A DNA stretch of 64,000 nucleotides from positions 14,990 to 78,989 of the forward strand of contig JADJMA010000024.1 of assembly GCA_016709845.1 (NCBI GenBank), written 5' to 3'. This stretch comes from Flammeovirgaceae bacterium. GTDB taxonomy: Bacteria > Bacteroidota > Bacteroidia > Cytophagales > Cyclobacteriaceae. Position numbers and translations under genes: made by a program. A model generated the notes under the pieces. It searched no databases. It saw only the letters and a program-made list of their open reading frames with translations, and was not told where the DNA came from. Shown here in pieces: positions 36,447 to 45,678 of this stretch (positions are counted from its first letter, which is position 1; the number at the start of each line of letters is the position of its first letter).

Positions 36447-36557
36447 AATTTTAGCCACAGATTCTTTACTAATAATTGTGATTACTTAATTTAAGAATTG
36501 ATAAAACTTTATACAAGCATCAATATCCATATGGTTATATAAGCTGGGATCAGTGGC

Positions 36558-37370
36558 TTAATTTTTCCCAAAAGCCCATTTCAAAAAAGTGGGCATAGCC
36601 TCTCCCCAGGTCTTTAAATTATGTTCTCCATCTTTTAATTCGAGGTACTGTATATCCTGAAAAGGACGGTAGCCTTTTTTAGTAAGCTCTACAATTAAAT
36701 CCAGAATGTCATCAATCGAATCGATAACCCCATTCTTGTTGCGGTCGCAGTGCTCGTCTTTCAGGCCAGCCTGAAACCAGAATTTAAGCCCCGGTTTAAA
36801 TCTTCCTCTCGAACTTGTTGATGCATGATCCGATCATAATTTTCTGAGTAGAATCTACTTTTCGCGTCACGTTTGCGCCACCAAAATGATCCACTAAAAG
36901 CGCCTACCTTCCCAAAATAATCGGCATGATGCCAGGCGATATCAAAAGCCGAAAGTCCGCCCAGCGAGAAGCCCGCAATGGCTCTTTGATTGGGGTCTTT
37001 AGTTATAGAGTATCGATATTCGAGGTACGGAACCAATTCGGTCATGATAAACCGACTGTAGTTTTTTGCGCGCGCCCCCGCTTCTTAAAGTCAGGCTTTT
37101 AGCCACACCATATTCCTGCATACGATCTCCTGCATGTATTGCTACTACAATTACATCTTCAATTTCCTTACTATGGGTTAGTTTTTCCAGCGTGGCCTGC
37201 AAACCGATGGCCGTGCCGTCCTGCCCATCGTTGAGCAATAGCAACGGGTAGGTCTTTTCTGATTTTTTATACTGAAAGGGCAAAAAAATGTCAACAATCG
37301 TATCCCGTTCAAGTAATTTGGAATGTATATCAGTAAGTTTTTCGAGGTGATAATGATGTGTGGGGGACAA
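36558..37370 (-). CDS. alpha/beta-hydrolase esterase with C-terminal EF-hand-like loop (frameshifts)
   Basis: The esterase D/Fes-type core is visible: IVDIFLPFQYKKSEKTYPLL, a nucleophile elbow GFSLGGLSAFDIAWHH with Ser, and VGAFSGSFWWRKRD. The N-terminal segment and this core are in different frames joined near 37030. A second change near 36790 leads into the C-terminal segment FQAGLKDEHCDRNKNGVIDS, which holds an EF-hand-like Asp/Asn loop, and DGEHNLKTWGEAMPTFLKWA with the catalytic His. The start at 37370 is a TTG and is uncertain. It is divergent from the amidoligase operon, which begins with another esterase, so a link is possible. Confidence 0.7.
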
Positions 37371-37468
37371 GGGTCGACAAATAGTTAATTTAGATAGTTA
37401 TTTTAAAAGGCATTTGCGACTTTGATAGCAAATTCAAATGTAAAAATAGAAGTTTAATTAGAAACTGT

Positions 37469-38179
37469 ATGCCTTACGAACATTATCACAAGTGGTATTC
37501 CCCACGGTTAAGTCGGGATATTGAAGTATTATCTTTTGGCACCCGCGGCTATCCGGTAATTCTTTTCCCAACTTCGATGGGTCATTTTAATGAGAACAAA
37601 GATTTCAAATTAATTGATAGCGTATCGTGGTTTCTGGATGAGGGGCTTATAAAAATTTATTGCCCCGATGGAATTGATGAAGCCAGTTGGTATAATAAAA
37701 GTATTCATCCGGTCGATCGGGTTCGTAATCACATGTGGTACGATGCCATGATTCTGGAGGAGTTGGTGCCGCTGGCTCAACGCGAAACTGGTGTGGGTCG
37801 GGTGGCAACAGCCGGCTGCAGCTTTGGCGGCTATCATGCCACTAACTTTGGCTTTAAACATCCCGAGGTGGTTAAATATATTTTTAACATGGGTGCAGCC
37901 TTCGACATCAAAGATCAGATGGATGGGTACTATGATGACAATGTTTATTTTAATAATCCGCCTGATTTTATGCCCAGTGCAAATAACCCCTACTATGCCG
38001 ACATGTATGTGGTGCTGGGTACCGGAACCAACGATATGTGTTGGGATGCCAACGTAAAAATGGCGAACATATTACAAAACAAAGGAATGAACTACTGGCT
38101 GGATGTACGGCACAATGCTGATCATGATTGGCCTGCCTGGCGCGAAATGTTTCCTCACTATTTATCGTTGATTAAATGA
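37469..38179 (+). CDS. COG4947-type esterase
   Basis: An intact 236-residue alpha/beta hydrolase. MPYEHYHKWYSPRLSRDIEV and IIL-type strand VILFPTSMGHFNENKDF with DEASWYNKSIHPVDRVRNH are typical of the COG4947 group. The nucleophile Ser is in TAGCSFGGYHATNFGF, and the catalytic His is in RHNADHDWPAWREMFPHYL. No signal peptide is present. It is the first gene of an operon of six, and the next gene starts inside its stop codon (ATGA). In this context it is probably a hydrolase or acyl-transfer step acting on the product made by the downstream ligases. Confidence 0.82.
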   Translation: MPYEHYHKWYSPRLSRDIEVLSFGTRGYPVILFPTSMGHFNENKDFKLIDSVSWFLDEGLIKIYCPDGIDEASWYNKSIHPVDRVRNHMWYDAMILEELVPLAQRETGVGRVATAGCSFGGYHATNFGFKHPEVVKYIFNMGAAFDIKDQMDGYYDDNVYFNNPPDFMPSANNPYYADMYVVLGTGTNDMCWDANVKMANILQNKGMNYWLDVRHNADHDWPAWREMFPHYLSLIK

Positions 38180-39098
38180 GGCTTGTTCCTTCTTTGCTAT
38201 TACTCCTAATTTTTCCTTTACAAGATCTCTCCGCAGAGAGATTCAGGGGAGTGAGGCAATTGAAATTGGGGGAATCAAACAATGGATAACATATCAGGGA
38301 GCCGATGATCAGGCACCGGTATTACTTTTTTTACATGGTGGCCCGGGCAACTCTATGATGAGCTATGCGGATCGGTTTACAAAAGACTTACAAAAAAACT
38401 TTATTGTAGTACTCTGGGATCAACGCGATAGCGGTAAAACAAAGGAGCTTAACAAGTCGCCTCAGGCACTTACCGTTTCTCTTTTTATTAGTGATGCTAT
38501 CGAAGTAATTCAATTTCTGACCAATCGGTTTTCGCAAGAAAAAATTTTTGTTGCCGGCCATTCGTGGGGCGGGTATCTTGGCTTGCGTGTGGCTGTTGCA
38601 AGACCCGAATTATTGAAGGGATATTTTGCCATTAGCCCAATGATAAATCAGTTAGAAAGTGAACGACTTTCATTAAAAGTTATGTTGGATAAAGCAACGA
38701 ATGAAAATAACAGTAATGCCTTGGCAGAATTAAGCCAGGTGGAAATACCTTTTAAAAATGCCAGACAATTGTATTATCACAGAAAATGGTTAAGTAAATT
38801 GATGAATTCCACAACCCCTGCCCGGGAGTACGTAGAGCAATGGTCGGCTACCTGGTTATCGCTTTTCAACGAGGCCTCTCAAACTAATTTCTTTGAATTT
38901 GCTCCTGAACTTAATTGCCCTGTTTATTTCCTCATTGGCAGCAACGATTACCAAACCTATTTTAAATTGGCAGATTCTTATTATCAGCAGGTTGTTTGCA
39001 AGGAAAAAAAACTATATTGGTTTACTCAATCAGCACATAGTCCCAACCTAACGGAGTCTATCCGATTTCAAGAGGTTATTATAAGTATTAAAGAATAA
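38176..39098 (+). CDS. alpha/beta hydrolase, proline iminopeptidase-like (N-terminal frameshift)
   Basis: The oxyanion-hole segment VLLFLHGGPGNSMMSYADRF, the following VVLWDQRDSGKT, and the nucleophile elbow VAGHSWGGYLGLRVAVARPE are those of the S33 proline iminopeptidase group. The His of the triad is in WFTQSAHSPNLTESIRF. The start ATG at 38176 overlaps the previous stop and opens with a signal-like MRLVPSLLLLLIFPLQD. A one-base change in 38215-38275 is needed to reach the main frame (IGGIKQWITYQGADDQAP). Repaired length is about 307 residues. It may trim or release peptide-like products of the neighbouring ligases. Confidence 0.78.
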
Positions 39099-39116
39099 AA
39101 ACTAAACTAACGAGAT

Positions 39117-40130
39117 ATGAAAAAGATAGGAGTACTGCACGGCATGGAACGTTCTTTCCCTGATGCCTTTGTTGAAAGAATTAACAAGATGGGATTAAAA
39201 GATATTAAAGCAGAACATGTGCTTGTAGATATGGTATCGCAAGCAGAACCTACCGATTATGCTGTTATTGTCGACCGCATTTCACAGGATGTTCCGTTTT
39301 ATAGAGCTTATTTAAAAAATGCTGCGATCTCGGGTACGGCTGTTATTAACAATCCCTTCTGGTGGAGTGCCGATGAAAAATTCTTCAATAATGCACTGGC
39401 TGTAAAGTTAGGGGTACCTGTTCCTAAAACGGTACTTCTTCCCTCGCACGAACGCCCCACAGATACCGGAGAGAGTTCTTTTAGTAATTTGAAATTTCCA
39501 TTAAGCTGGGAAAAGATTTTCAGTCACATTGGATGGCCAGCCTATATGAAACCACATGCCGGGGGTGGCTGGAAGAGTGTCTACAAACTCAATGATCAAG
39601 ATGATTTTTTTAAAGCCTATAGCGAAACCAACCAATTGGTTATGATGCTTCAGGAGGAAATTATTTTTGAAGATTATTTCCGTTGCTATTGCTTAGGAAG
39701 AAAGTACGTTCGCATCATGCAATACGAGCCCCGCAACCCACACCATCTACGCTATCAAAGCAACAATGGCCCGGCTTCTGAAAAACTATTAAAGAAAGTT
39801 CACGATTATGTCTTAGATCTTTGTAATGCCTTGGGCTATGATTTCAATACTGTGGAGATGGCCGTGCGGGATGGGGTGCCGTATGCGATTGATTTTTGTA
39901 ATCCTGCCCCCGATGCAGAAGTGACTTCCGTGGGTCAGGAGAATTTTGATTGGGTTGTTGAACATGCTTCTAAGATGGCCGTAGAACGAGCACAATCTCA
40001 AAAACCCGGTGTGGATAATCTTACCTGGGGAACGTATGTTACTAAATCGGTGATGGCTTTTGAAAAACCTGAAGGAAAAGCTAAAGTAGAGAAGGCAGCA
40101 CCAAAAAGGAAATCAAACAAAATCAGCTAA
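39117..40130 (+). CDS. ATP-grasp family ligase
   Basis: A 337-residue intact protein of the ATP-grasp superfamily, whose members use ATP to join a carboxylate to an amine or thiol. MKKIGVLHGMERSFPDAFVE is a preATP-grasp-type start. The lysine that binds ATP phosphate is in WPAYMKPHAGGGWKSVYKL with its Gly-rich loop. MLQEEIIFEDYFRCYCLG is the adenine-side strand, and the metal-binding Asp/Asn are in VPYAIDFCNPAPDAEV. The C-terminal tail is Lys-rich. The ligase substrates cannot be predicted. It lies 18 bases after the hydrolase and 30 before the COG2170 ligase. Confidence 0.82.
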   Translation: MKKIGVLHGMERSFPDAFVERINKMGLKDIKAEHVLVDMVSQAEPTDYAVIVDRISQDVPFYRAYLKNAAISGTAVINNPFWWSADEKFFNNALAVKLGVPVPKTVLLPSHERPTDTGESSFSNLKFPLSWEKIFSHIGWPAYMKPHAGGGWKSVYKLNDQDDFFKAYSETNQLVMMLQEEIIFEDYFRCYCLGRKYVRIMQYEPRNPHHLRYQSNNGPASEKLLKKVHDYVLDLCNALGYDFNTVEMAVRDGVPYAIDFCNPAPDAEVTSVGQENFDWVVEHASKMAVERAQSQKPGVDNLTWGTYVTKSVMAFEKPEGKAKVEKAAPKRKSNKIS

Positions 40131-40160
40131 GAAGTAATATCTCTAACCGGAGCCGTGCTT

Positions 40161-41255
40161 ATGGAAAAATTTACACTGGGAGTTGAAGAAGAGTACATGG
40201 TGATTGATCCGCATACGCGCGAATTGGCTTCCCATGATCAGAAGATTGTGGAGCTGGCATCACATGTAATTAATGACAGCGTAAAAGCGGAAATGCACCA
40301 GGCTGTAGTGGAGGTGGGCACAGGCATTTGTAAAGACGTGACGCAAGCCTATCAGGAGATTAGAGACCTGCGCAAAGTTGTGTCTGAGGTAGCCGGAACC
40401 TTGGGACTTAAAATTGGTGCAGCGGGTACGCATCCCTTTTCGCATTGGAGTAAACAATTAATAACACCCAATCCGCGTTATGATGAAATTGTTCAGGAGA
40501 TGCAGGAAGCCGCCGATCTAATTTGATTTTTGGGCTTCACGTGCATGTAGGTATTAAGGATAAGAATATGGCTATCCATATTCACAATACGGTTCGGTAT
40601 TTCCTGCCGCACATCTATGCGCTTTCATGTAACTCCCCTTTTTGGGAAGGTCGTAATACGGGCTTCAAATCGTTTCGAACCAAAGTGTTTGATAAATTTC
40701 CGCGCACGGGCATTCCCGATCGATTTGAAAACTGGGATGACTTTAAGAACTATGTCAACCTGCTGATCAAAACGAATTGTATTGATAATGCAAAAAATTT
40801 GGTGGGATGTTCGCGTGCATCCATTCTTTGATACGATTGAATTTAGAATTTGCGATGTGCCCATGCGGGTGGAGGAAACTATTGCTATTACGGCTGTGTT
40901 TCAGGCATTGGTAGTTAAACTCTATAAACTGCGTTTGCAAAACATGAGTTTTATTTTATACACGCGGGCATTAATTAATGAAAATAAGTGGCGTGCATCG
41001 CGTTACGGCCTAGATGGCAGAATGATTGATTTTGGGAAACAAATAGAAGTAGATACCCGCGTATTAATCCTTGAATTACTTGACTTTGTGGATGATGTGG
41101 TGGATGATCTTGGCAGCCGGGATGCGATCAATTATATTCGCATCATCTTAGAGAAAGGTACAGGAGCCGATCGCCAACTGGCGGTATTCAATGAAACCGG
41201 GAGCCTTGAAAAGGTGGTGGATTACATTACTGATGAAACTATTTTTGGATTATAG
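40161..41255 (+). CDS. COG2170 (GCS2-type) carboxylate-amine ligase (two frameshifts)
   Basis: This family is related to plant-type glutamate-cysteine ligase and forms amide bonds by way of an acyl phosphate. The N-terminal FTLGVEEEYMVIDPHTRELA with its metal-binding Glu residues, the central FGLHVHVGIKDKN, and WWDVRVHPFFDTIEFRICDVPM are the hallmarks. Three frames join near 40515-40530 (MQEAA / NLIFGLHVHV) and near 40790-40805 (CIDNAK / IWWDVRVHP). The repaired length of about 365 residues is normal. Start chosen at ATG 40161 (MEKFTLGVEEE). It lies between two ATP-grasp proteins, which supports a multi-ligase pathway. Confidence 0.85.
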
Positions 41256-41264
41256 CATTACAAC

Positions 41265-43040
41265 GTGTCGGAAGAAAATCAAATAAACATTGCTGTCCTT
41301 GATTTATACGAGGGTGCTGCCAACGAGGGCATGCGTTGTATTCGCCAATTGATTGAAGAGTTTGAGGCCGATTGCCATTTAATGGTAAACTACAAAGTCT
41401 TCGATGTTCGATTGAAGAACGAGATCCCTGATCTAACCTATGATATTTTTATTTCCACGGGTGGTCCGGGTAATCCGGTCGAAAGTGTTGGAACGGAATG
41501 GGAGAAAAACTTCTTCAACTTGATGGAAGCAATTCGTTCGCATAACAAAAGTAATCCTGAAAATAAAAAGCATGCCCTATTGATCTGTCATAGTTTTCAA
41601 CTTTACTGCAGGCAATATGGCTATGGGGAAGTATCAAAACGAAAATCAACTTCCTTTGGTGTAATGTCGGTTCATAAAACTTTTGAAGGACATCACGATC
41701 CACTTTTCCGTTCATTAGATGATCCTATGTGGGCTGTTGATTCAAGAGACTTCCAGATCATTCAGCCAAACGAGAAAAAATTGAGTGATGATGGGGCGGC
41801 CATTCTTTGTATAGAGAAGTATCGACCCCATGTTGATTTAGAGCGCGCAGTAATGGCCATCCGGTTTGATGAAGCCATTGTGGGAACTCAGTTTCATCCA
41901 GAAGCCGATGCCGTAGGCATGCGCATGTATCTGTTGCGTGAGGACAAAAAGAATTTTGTAATTGAGCGATACGGTGAGATAGGAAAGGAATTTAAATCAA
42001 AACTTTTTAAGGCTGCTGATGAGATTATAGATTCTCTTGTTCAGCCCGGATTTAAAAAAGCAATGCAACCTGCTTTGCCTGATTCCTTACACGTACCTAA
42101 TGAAGACGCGCATACCCTGTTTCTGGCGCTTGATTTTGCAGTGTGTAGCGAGCAGGGAGAAATAGTACCCCGCTTAATTGAGATGCAAGGCTTCCCTTCC
42201 CTGTTTGGGTATCAGGATTTATTGGGTAACAAATTCAGACAACATTATCAGATCCCTGAAAATCTTGAATTCCATTTTGGTTTATCCTCTCAGGATTATT
42301 GGGCAAAGTTGCGAAAAGCGATTGTAAAAGATTATGATCCAGCAAACGTCATTCTGCTGGAGATTGATCCGATGAAGCAAAACACGACTATTGATTTTTT
42401 GGTTACGAAGCAGCATTTAGGTATTGAGCCTGTTCATATTGGTGATGTTACAGTCCGAAATAAAAAGTTGTATTATAATCTTAAAGGAGTAGAGACCCCC
42501 ATTCACCGAATTTACAATCGGGTAATTTTTGATGAGTTACTCAGTAAGAAAGATTTGAAAACAAATTTTCATCTGACGGAAGATGTTGATGTAGAATGGG
42601 CCGGCCATCCGAATTGGTTCTTTTACATCAGTAAGTACACCATGCCATTTTTAACTAGTAGCTCGGTGCCCGAGTGTAAATTTCTGAATGAATATTCTTC
42701 TTTACCTAAGGATTTAGATCACTATGTACTTAAACCACTTTTTTCCTTTTCGGGAAGTGGGGTTATTTTTAATGTAACCGAGAAAGACATCTTGGAAATT
42801 CCTGTGGGTGAGCGTAAAAACTTTTTACTTCAACGCAAAGTTCATTACCAACCCATCGTCCAAGCTCCCGATGGTCTCGTTAAAACGGAAATCCGGCTAT
42901 TATTTTTGTGGGATGATGATGCAGCCCGACCACAACTGATCACGAATTTAGCGCGGTTAAGCCGAGGTGAGATGATTGGGGTCAAATTCAATAAAGATAA
43001 AACCTGGGTGGGCGGTTCCGTTTGTTTCTTTGAATCGTAG
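41265..43040 (+). CDS. class I glutamine amidotransferase fused to an ATP-grasp-like domain
   Basis: The intact 591-residue protein has an N-terminal class I glutamine amidotransferase domain (about 1-240). It shows FISTGGPGNPVESVGTEW, the nucleophile Cys in ALLICHSFQLYCRQYG, and the His/Glu pair in VGTQFHPEADAVGMRMY. The rest resembles an ATP-grasp ligase: LPKDLDHYVLKPLFSFSGSG is the phosphate-binding Lys and Gly-rich loop, followed by FLLQRKVHYQPIVQAPDGL and a C-terminal LARLSRGEMIGVKFN. The pairing suggests that ammonia from glutamine is used to amidate a carboxylate. It is nine bases after the COG2170 gene and overlaps the next start codon. Confidence 0.75.
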   Translation: MSEENQINIAVLDLYEGAANEGMRCIRQLIEEFEADCHLMVNYKVFDVRLKNEIPDLTYDIFISTGGPGNPVESVGTEWEKNFFNLMEAIRSHNKSNPENKKHALLICHSFQLYCRQYGYGEVSKRKSTSFGVMSVHKTFEGHHDPLFRSLDDPMWAVDSRDFQIIQPNEKKLSDDGAAILCIEKYRPHVDLERAVMAIRFDEAIVGTQFHPEADAVGMRMYLLREDKKNFVIERYGEIGKEFKSKLFKAADEIIDSLVQPGFKKAMQPALPDSLHVPNEDAHTLFLALDFAVCSEQGEIVPRLIEMQGFPSLFGYQDLLGNKFRQHYQIPENLEFHFGLSSQDYWAKLRKAIVKDYDPANVILLEIDPMKQNTTIDFLVTKQHLGIEPVHIGDVTVRNKKLYYNLKGVETPIHRIYNRVIFDELLSKKDLKTNFHLTEDVDVEWAGHPNWFFYISKYTMPFLTSSSVPECKFLNEYSSLPKDLDHYVLKPLFSFSGSGVIFNVTEKDILEIPVGERKNFLLQRKVHYQPIVQAPDGLVKTEIRLLFLWDDDAARPQLITNLARLSRGEMIGVKFNKDKTWVGGSVCFFES

Positions 43041-43624
43041 TGTCTAGTCATCACATCGTTAGAGAAAATCAGGAGCCGGCACTGCTTATTGCACATGCAC
43101 ATGCCATTTCATTTGAAAAAGTTCAGGAGTTATTAGAGTGGATGCCTACTATTGTTGTGGTTGAGACTGAGATTGAAACAGTTTTGAGTTGGGGAATAAA
43201 GATTGATATCGCAGTTGTATCAGCTGCTAAATTATCAACATGGAGTAATAGATTAGCGGATCAAACACCCGTCCGAATAATTTCGTATCAACCCACAGAA
43301 TACCCGCTCATTAGTGCTCTAAATTTTTTAGCAACCACGGAAGCAAAGCGGTCAATTGTTTAGTGCAAGCTAAGATGAAATTAAATTGATAGAACGGTTC
43401 CATCAGTTTGATCTGGAAGTATTTTGTGAAAGGGTTCGTTGGAGTTGGATCAAAAATGGACATGTTGATAAGTGGTATGAAGCCGATACACAACTTTTTC
43501 TTTTCCGGATGATCGAAAACTAGACCAGCCGGAATTTTCTTCCGGAAAGTATCTTGTTCAAAGTGATGGGATTATTCATATGAAAGCAAGTCAATCATTT
43601 TGGATTGGCGAAAAGTTGAATTGA
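43040..43624 (+). CDS. thiamine-pyrophosphokinase-like protein (frameshifts)
   Basis: From GTG 43040 the protein reads SSHHIVRENQEPALLIAHAH, VQELLEWMPTIVVVETEIET and VLSWGIKIDIAVVSAAKL, a layout I associate with the Bacteroidota thiamine pyrophosphokinase-like family, in which the first domain is a modified Rossmann fold. The C-terminal part, RFHQFDLEVFCERVRWSWIK and YLVQSDGIIHMKASQSFWIG, lies in other frames; changes are needed near 43355-43385 and near 43495. Repaired length is about 195 residues. The assignment is tentative. The start overlaps the previous stop, so the gene belongs to the operon, either by shared function or by chance. Confidence 0.5.
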
Positions 43625-43640
43625 AAGACAACAATTAAAT

Positions 43641-44503
43641 CTAATCTAACAAATCTTTAAATCGGTAACCCGAAATCATACGGTCTTTATTATCAAGGTC
43701 TTTATGGGTCTTTATTTTTTGAAAGCCACATTCATTAATGATAGTGAAAATTTCCTTCGAGTAATGCTCATTGATATCGAACCAGAGCGATTCCCCTGGG
43801 ATTAGTGCTTTCCTGGCTTTCCTGGCAATAGTTCTGTAGAAAATAAGTGGATCATTACCATCAGCGAATAGCGCAAGATGGGGTTCGTAATCCAATACAT
43901 TTTTCGCATACTACTTTTTTCAGCTTGCGAGATGTAGGGTGGATTGCTTACTATAATGTCAAATGTATTTGCAATGTCTTCCTGTAAAATATCGACATGC
44001 TCAAAAGAAACTTCGGCTCCCAGCGAATGGGCATTTTGTTTTGCGCAGATAAGTGCTTCTTTGCTTATATCAATGGCTACTATCTCAGCTCGGGCAATTT
44101 CAAGTGCTAATGATATGGCAATGCATCCACTTCCGGTGCCGATATCCAGAATTCGCAACGAGTCGACTTTTTGTTTTTGCACATGCGAAATTATTTCCCG
44201 AACAAACAGTTCGGTTTCAGGCCTTGGAATCAGTACAACCGGATTTACTTTAAAAGATCTTCCATAAAAAAAAGCTTCACTTAAAATGTATTGAATGGGC
44301 TCATGCGCGTTGATTCGTTTCACATAGGAGTCAAAGAAAGAAGAATTTATATCATCAATATTTTTCTTTGCAAGAATATGTGTACGGGTAAGACCAAGCA
44401 GCTTTTCAAGAAGAAGATAAGCGATACTTTGAATTTCAGCTTTCTCTTCATCCAGCGTTATCCGCCCTACCAGTTCATTAAAAAGTTCTTTGGAATTGGT
44501 CAT
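43641..44503 (-). CDS. prmC: peptide chain release factor N5-glutamine methyltransferase (frameshift)
   Basis: PrmC methylates the Gln of the GGQ motif in release factors 1 and 2 and is needed for efficient translation termination. From the ATG pair at 44503-44506 the protein has HEPIQYILSEAFFYGRSFKV, VLIPRPETELFVREI, the SAM motif LRILDIGTGSGCIAISLALE and the catalytic NPPY in FDIIVSNPPYISQAEKSSM. After that the frame changes near 43880-43905. The C-terminal part has LDYEPHLALFADGNDPLIFY and ends RMISGYRFKDLLD. Repaired length is about 287 residues. It is divergent from ribD. Confidence 0.9.
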
Positions 44504-44537
44504 CATGAAATTGATCTTTGCAAGGTAGCGATAACCC

Positions 44538-45581
44538 ATGACACCCGAAGAACTCTTGATGCAGCGTGCGTTTGAACTTGCCCGGTTGGGTATCGGTTCT
44601 GTTAGCCCCAATCCCCGCGTGGGATGTGTTATTGTTAAGGATGGAATTGTGTTGGGAGAAGGTTGGCATCAAACCTATGGGCAGGCTCATGCCGAAATTA
44701 ATGCAATAGCTAATGTGAAGAACAAAAGCCTGTTGGCAGGAAGTACTGTTTATGTGAACCTTGAACCCTGTTCGCATACAGGAAAAACTCCACCCTGTGC
44801 CGATCAATTGATTGCCCATAGAATTAAGAAGGTGGTAATCGCTAATCTGGATACTAACCCGCTGGTAAGCGGTGGTGGAGTTAAAACATTACGCGAAGCC
44901 GGTATTGAAGTTGTTACCGGAATTTTGGAATCGGAAGGCCGGGCACTAAACAAGCGGTTCTTTACTTTCCAGGAACAGCAGCGTCCTTACATTATTTTAA
45001 AATGGGCGCAAACAGCCGATGGATTTATTGCGCGTAGCAACTACGAATCGAAATGGATTAGCAATGAATTTTCGAGGCAATTGGTACATAAGTGGCGCAG
45101 CGAAGAAGATGCTATCTTAATAGGAACCAAAACAGCAGCGCACGATAACCCAAAACTTACGGTTCGCGATTGGAGTGGCCGTAACCCGGTTCGGATAGTC
45201 ATTGATCGGTTTCTAAGATTACCCGAAACTTTGAACGTTTTTGACCAATCGGTGAAAACGATCTGTTACAATTTATTGAAGCATGAAGAACACCCCAATC
45301 TTTCCCTTATCCGACTTGAAGAGCAGGATTTCATATCTATGTTGGTACCCCACCTGGCAAAAGAAAAAATTCAATCGGTTATGATTGAAGGCGGAAGCTT
45401 GACCTTATCGTTATTTATAAATGCAGGCTTGTGGGATGAGGCCCGAGTTTTCTCATCAAGCCGATCTTTTCACACAGGCATAGCGGCACCTGCTTTTCAA
45501 GGTTACCAAATGAGTGAAGAGGCCATCCAAAACGATATATTAAAAATCTTCCAGCGCGAAAATTTAAAACCGAATCACTGA
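44538..45581 (+). CDS. ribD: bifunctional riboflavin deaminase/reductase RibD
   Basis: RibD carries out two early steps of riboflavin synthesis. The N-terminal cytidine-deaminase-like domain (about 1-145) has the zinc ligands: His and Glu in GQAHAEINAI, and two Cys in NLEPCSHTGKTPPCADQLI. The C-terminal reductase domain (about 150-347) starts YIILKWAQTADGFIARSNYE and has DAILIGTKTAAHDNPKLTVR and SVMIEGGSLTLSLFINAGLW. The frame is intact at 347 residues. Other riboflavin genes are not in this window. The start is 35 bases from the divergent prmC start, so the two promoters overlap. Confidence 0.95.
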   Translation: MTPEELLMQRAFELARLGIGSVSPNPRVGCVIVKDGIVLGEGWHQTYGQAHAEINAIANVKNKSLLAGSTVYVNLEPCSHTGKTPPCADQLIAHRIKKVVIANLDTNPLVSGGGVKTLREAGIEVVTGILESEGRALNKRFFTFQEQQRPYIILKWAQTADGFIARSNYESKWISNEFSRQLVHKWRSEEDAILIGTKTAAHDNPKLTVRDWSGRNPVRIVIDRFLRLPETLNVFDQSVKTICYNLLKHEEHPNLSLIRLEEQDFISMLVPHLAKEKIQSVMIEGGSLTLSLFINAGLWDEARVFSSSRSFHTGIAAPAFQGYQMSEEAIQNDILKIFQRENLKPNH

Positions 45582-45678
45582 CTGACCGATATCTCCTAAA
45601 ATCAGGACATACTTACATGTAAGGAGTTAAATTACCTAAAAATAATTAGCTTGCAGTAACGCACTAATTAATCCTACA

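Noticed and set aside
45612..45623. CTTACATGTAAG palindrome as a terminator after ribD
   Set aside because: It is a perfect 12-base palindrome with no loop and no T-run, so it cannot be a rho-independent terminator; it may be a protein-binding site, but nothing supports that.
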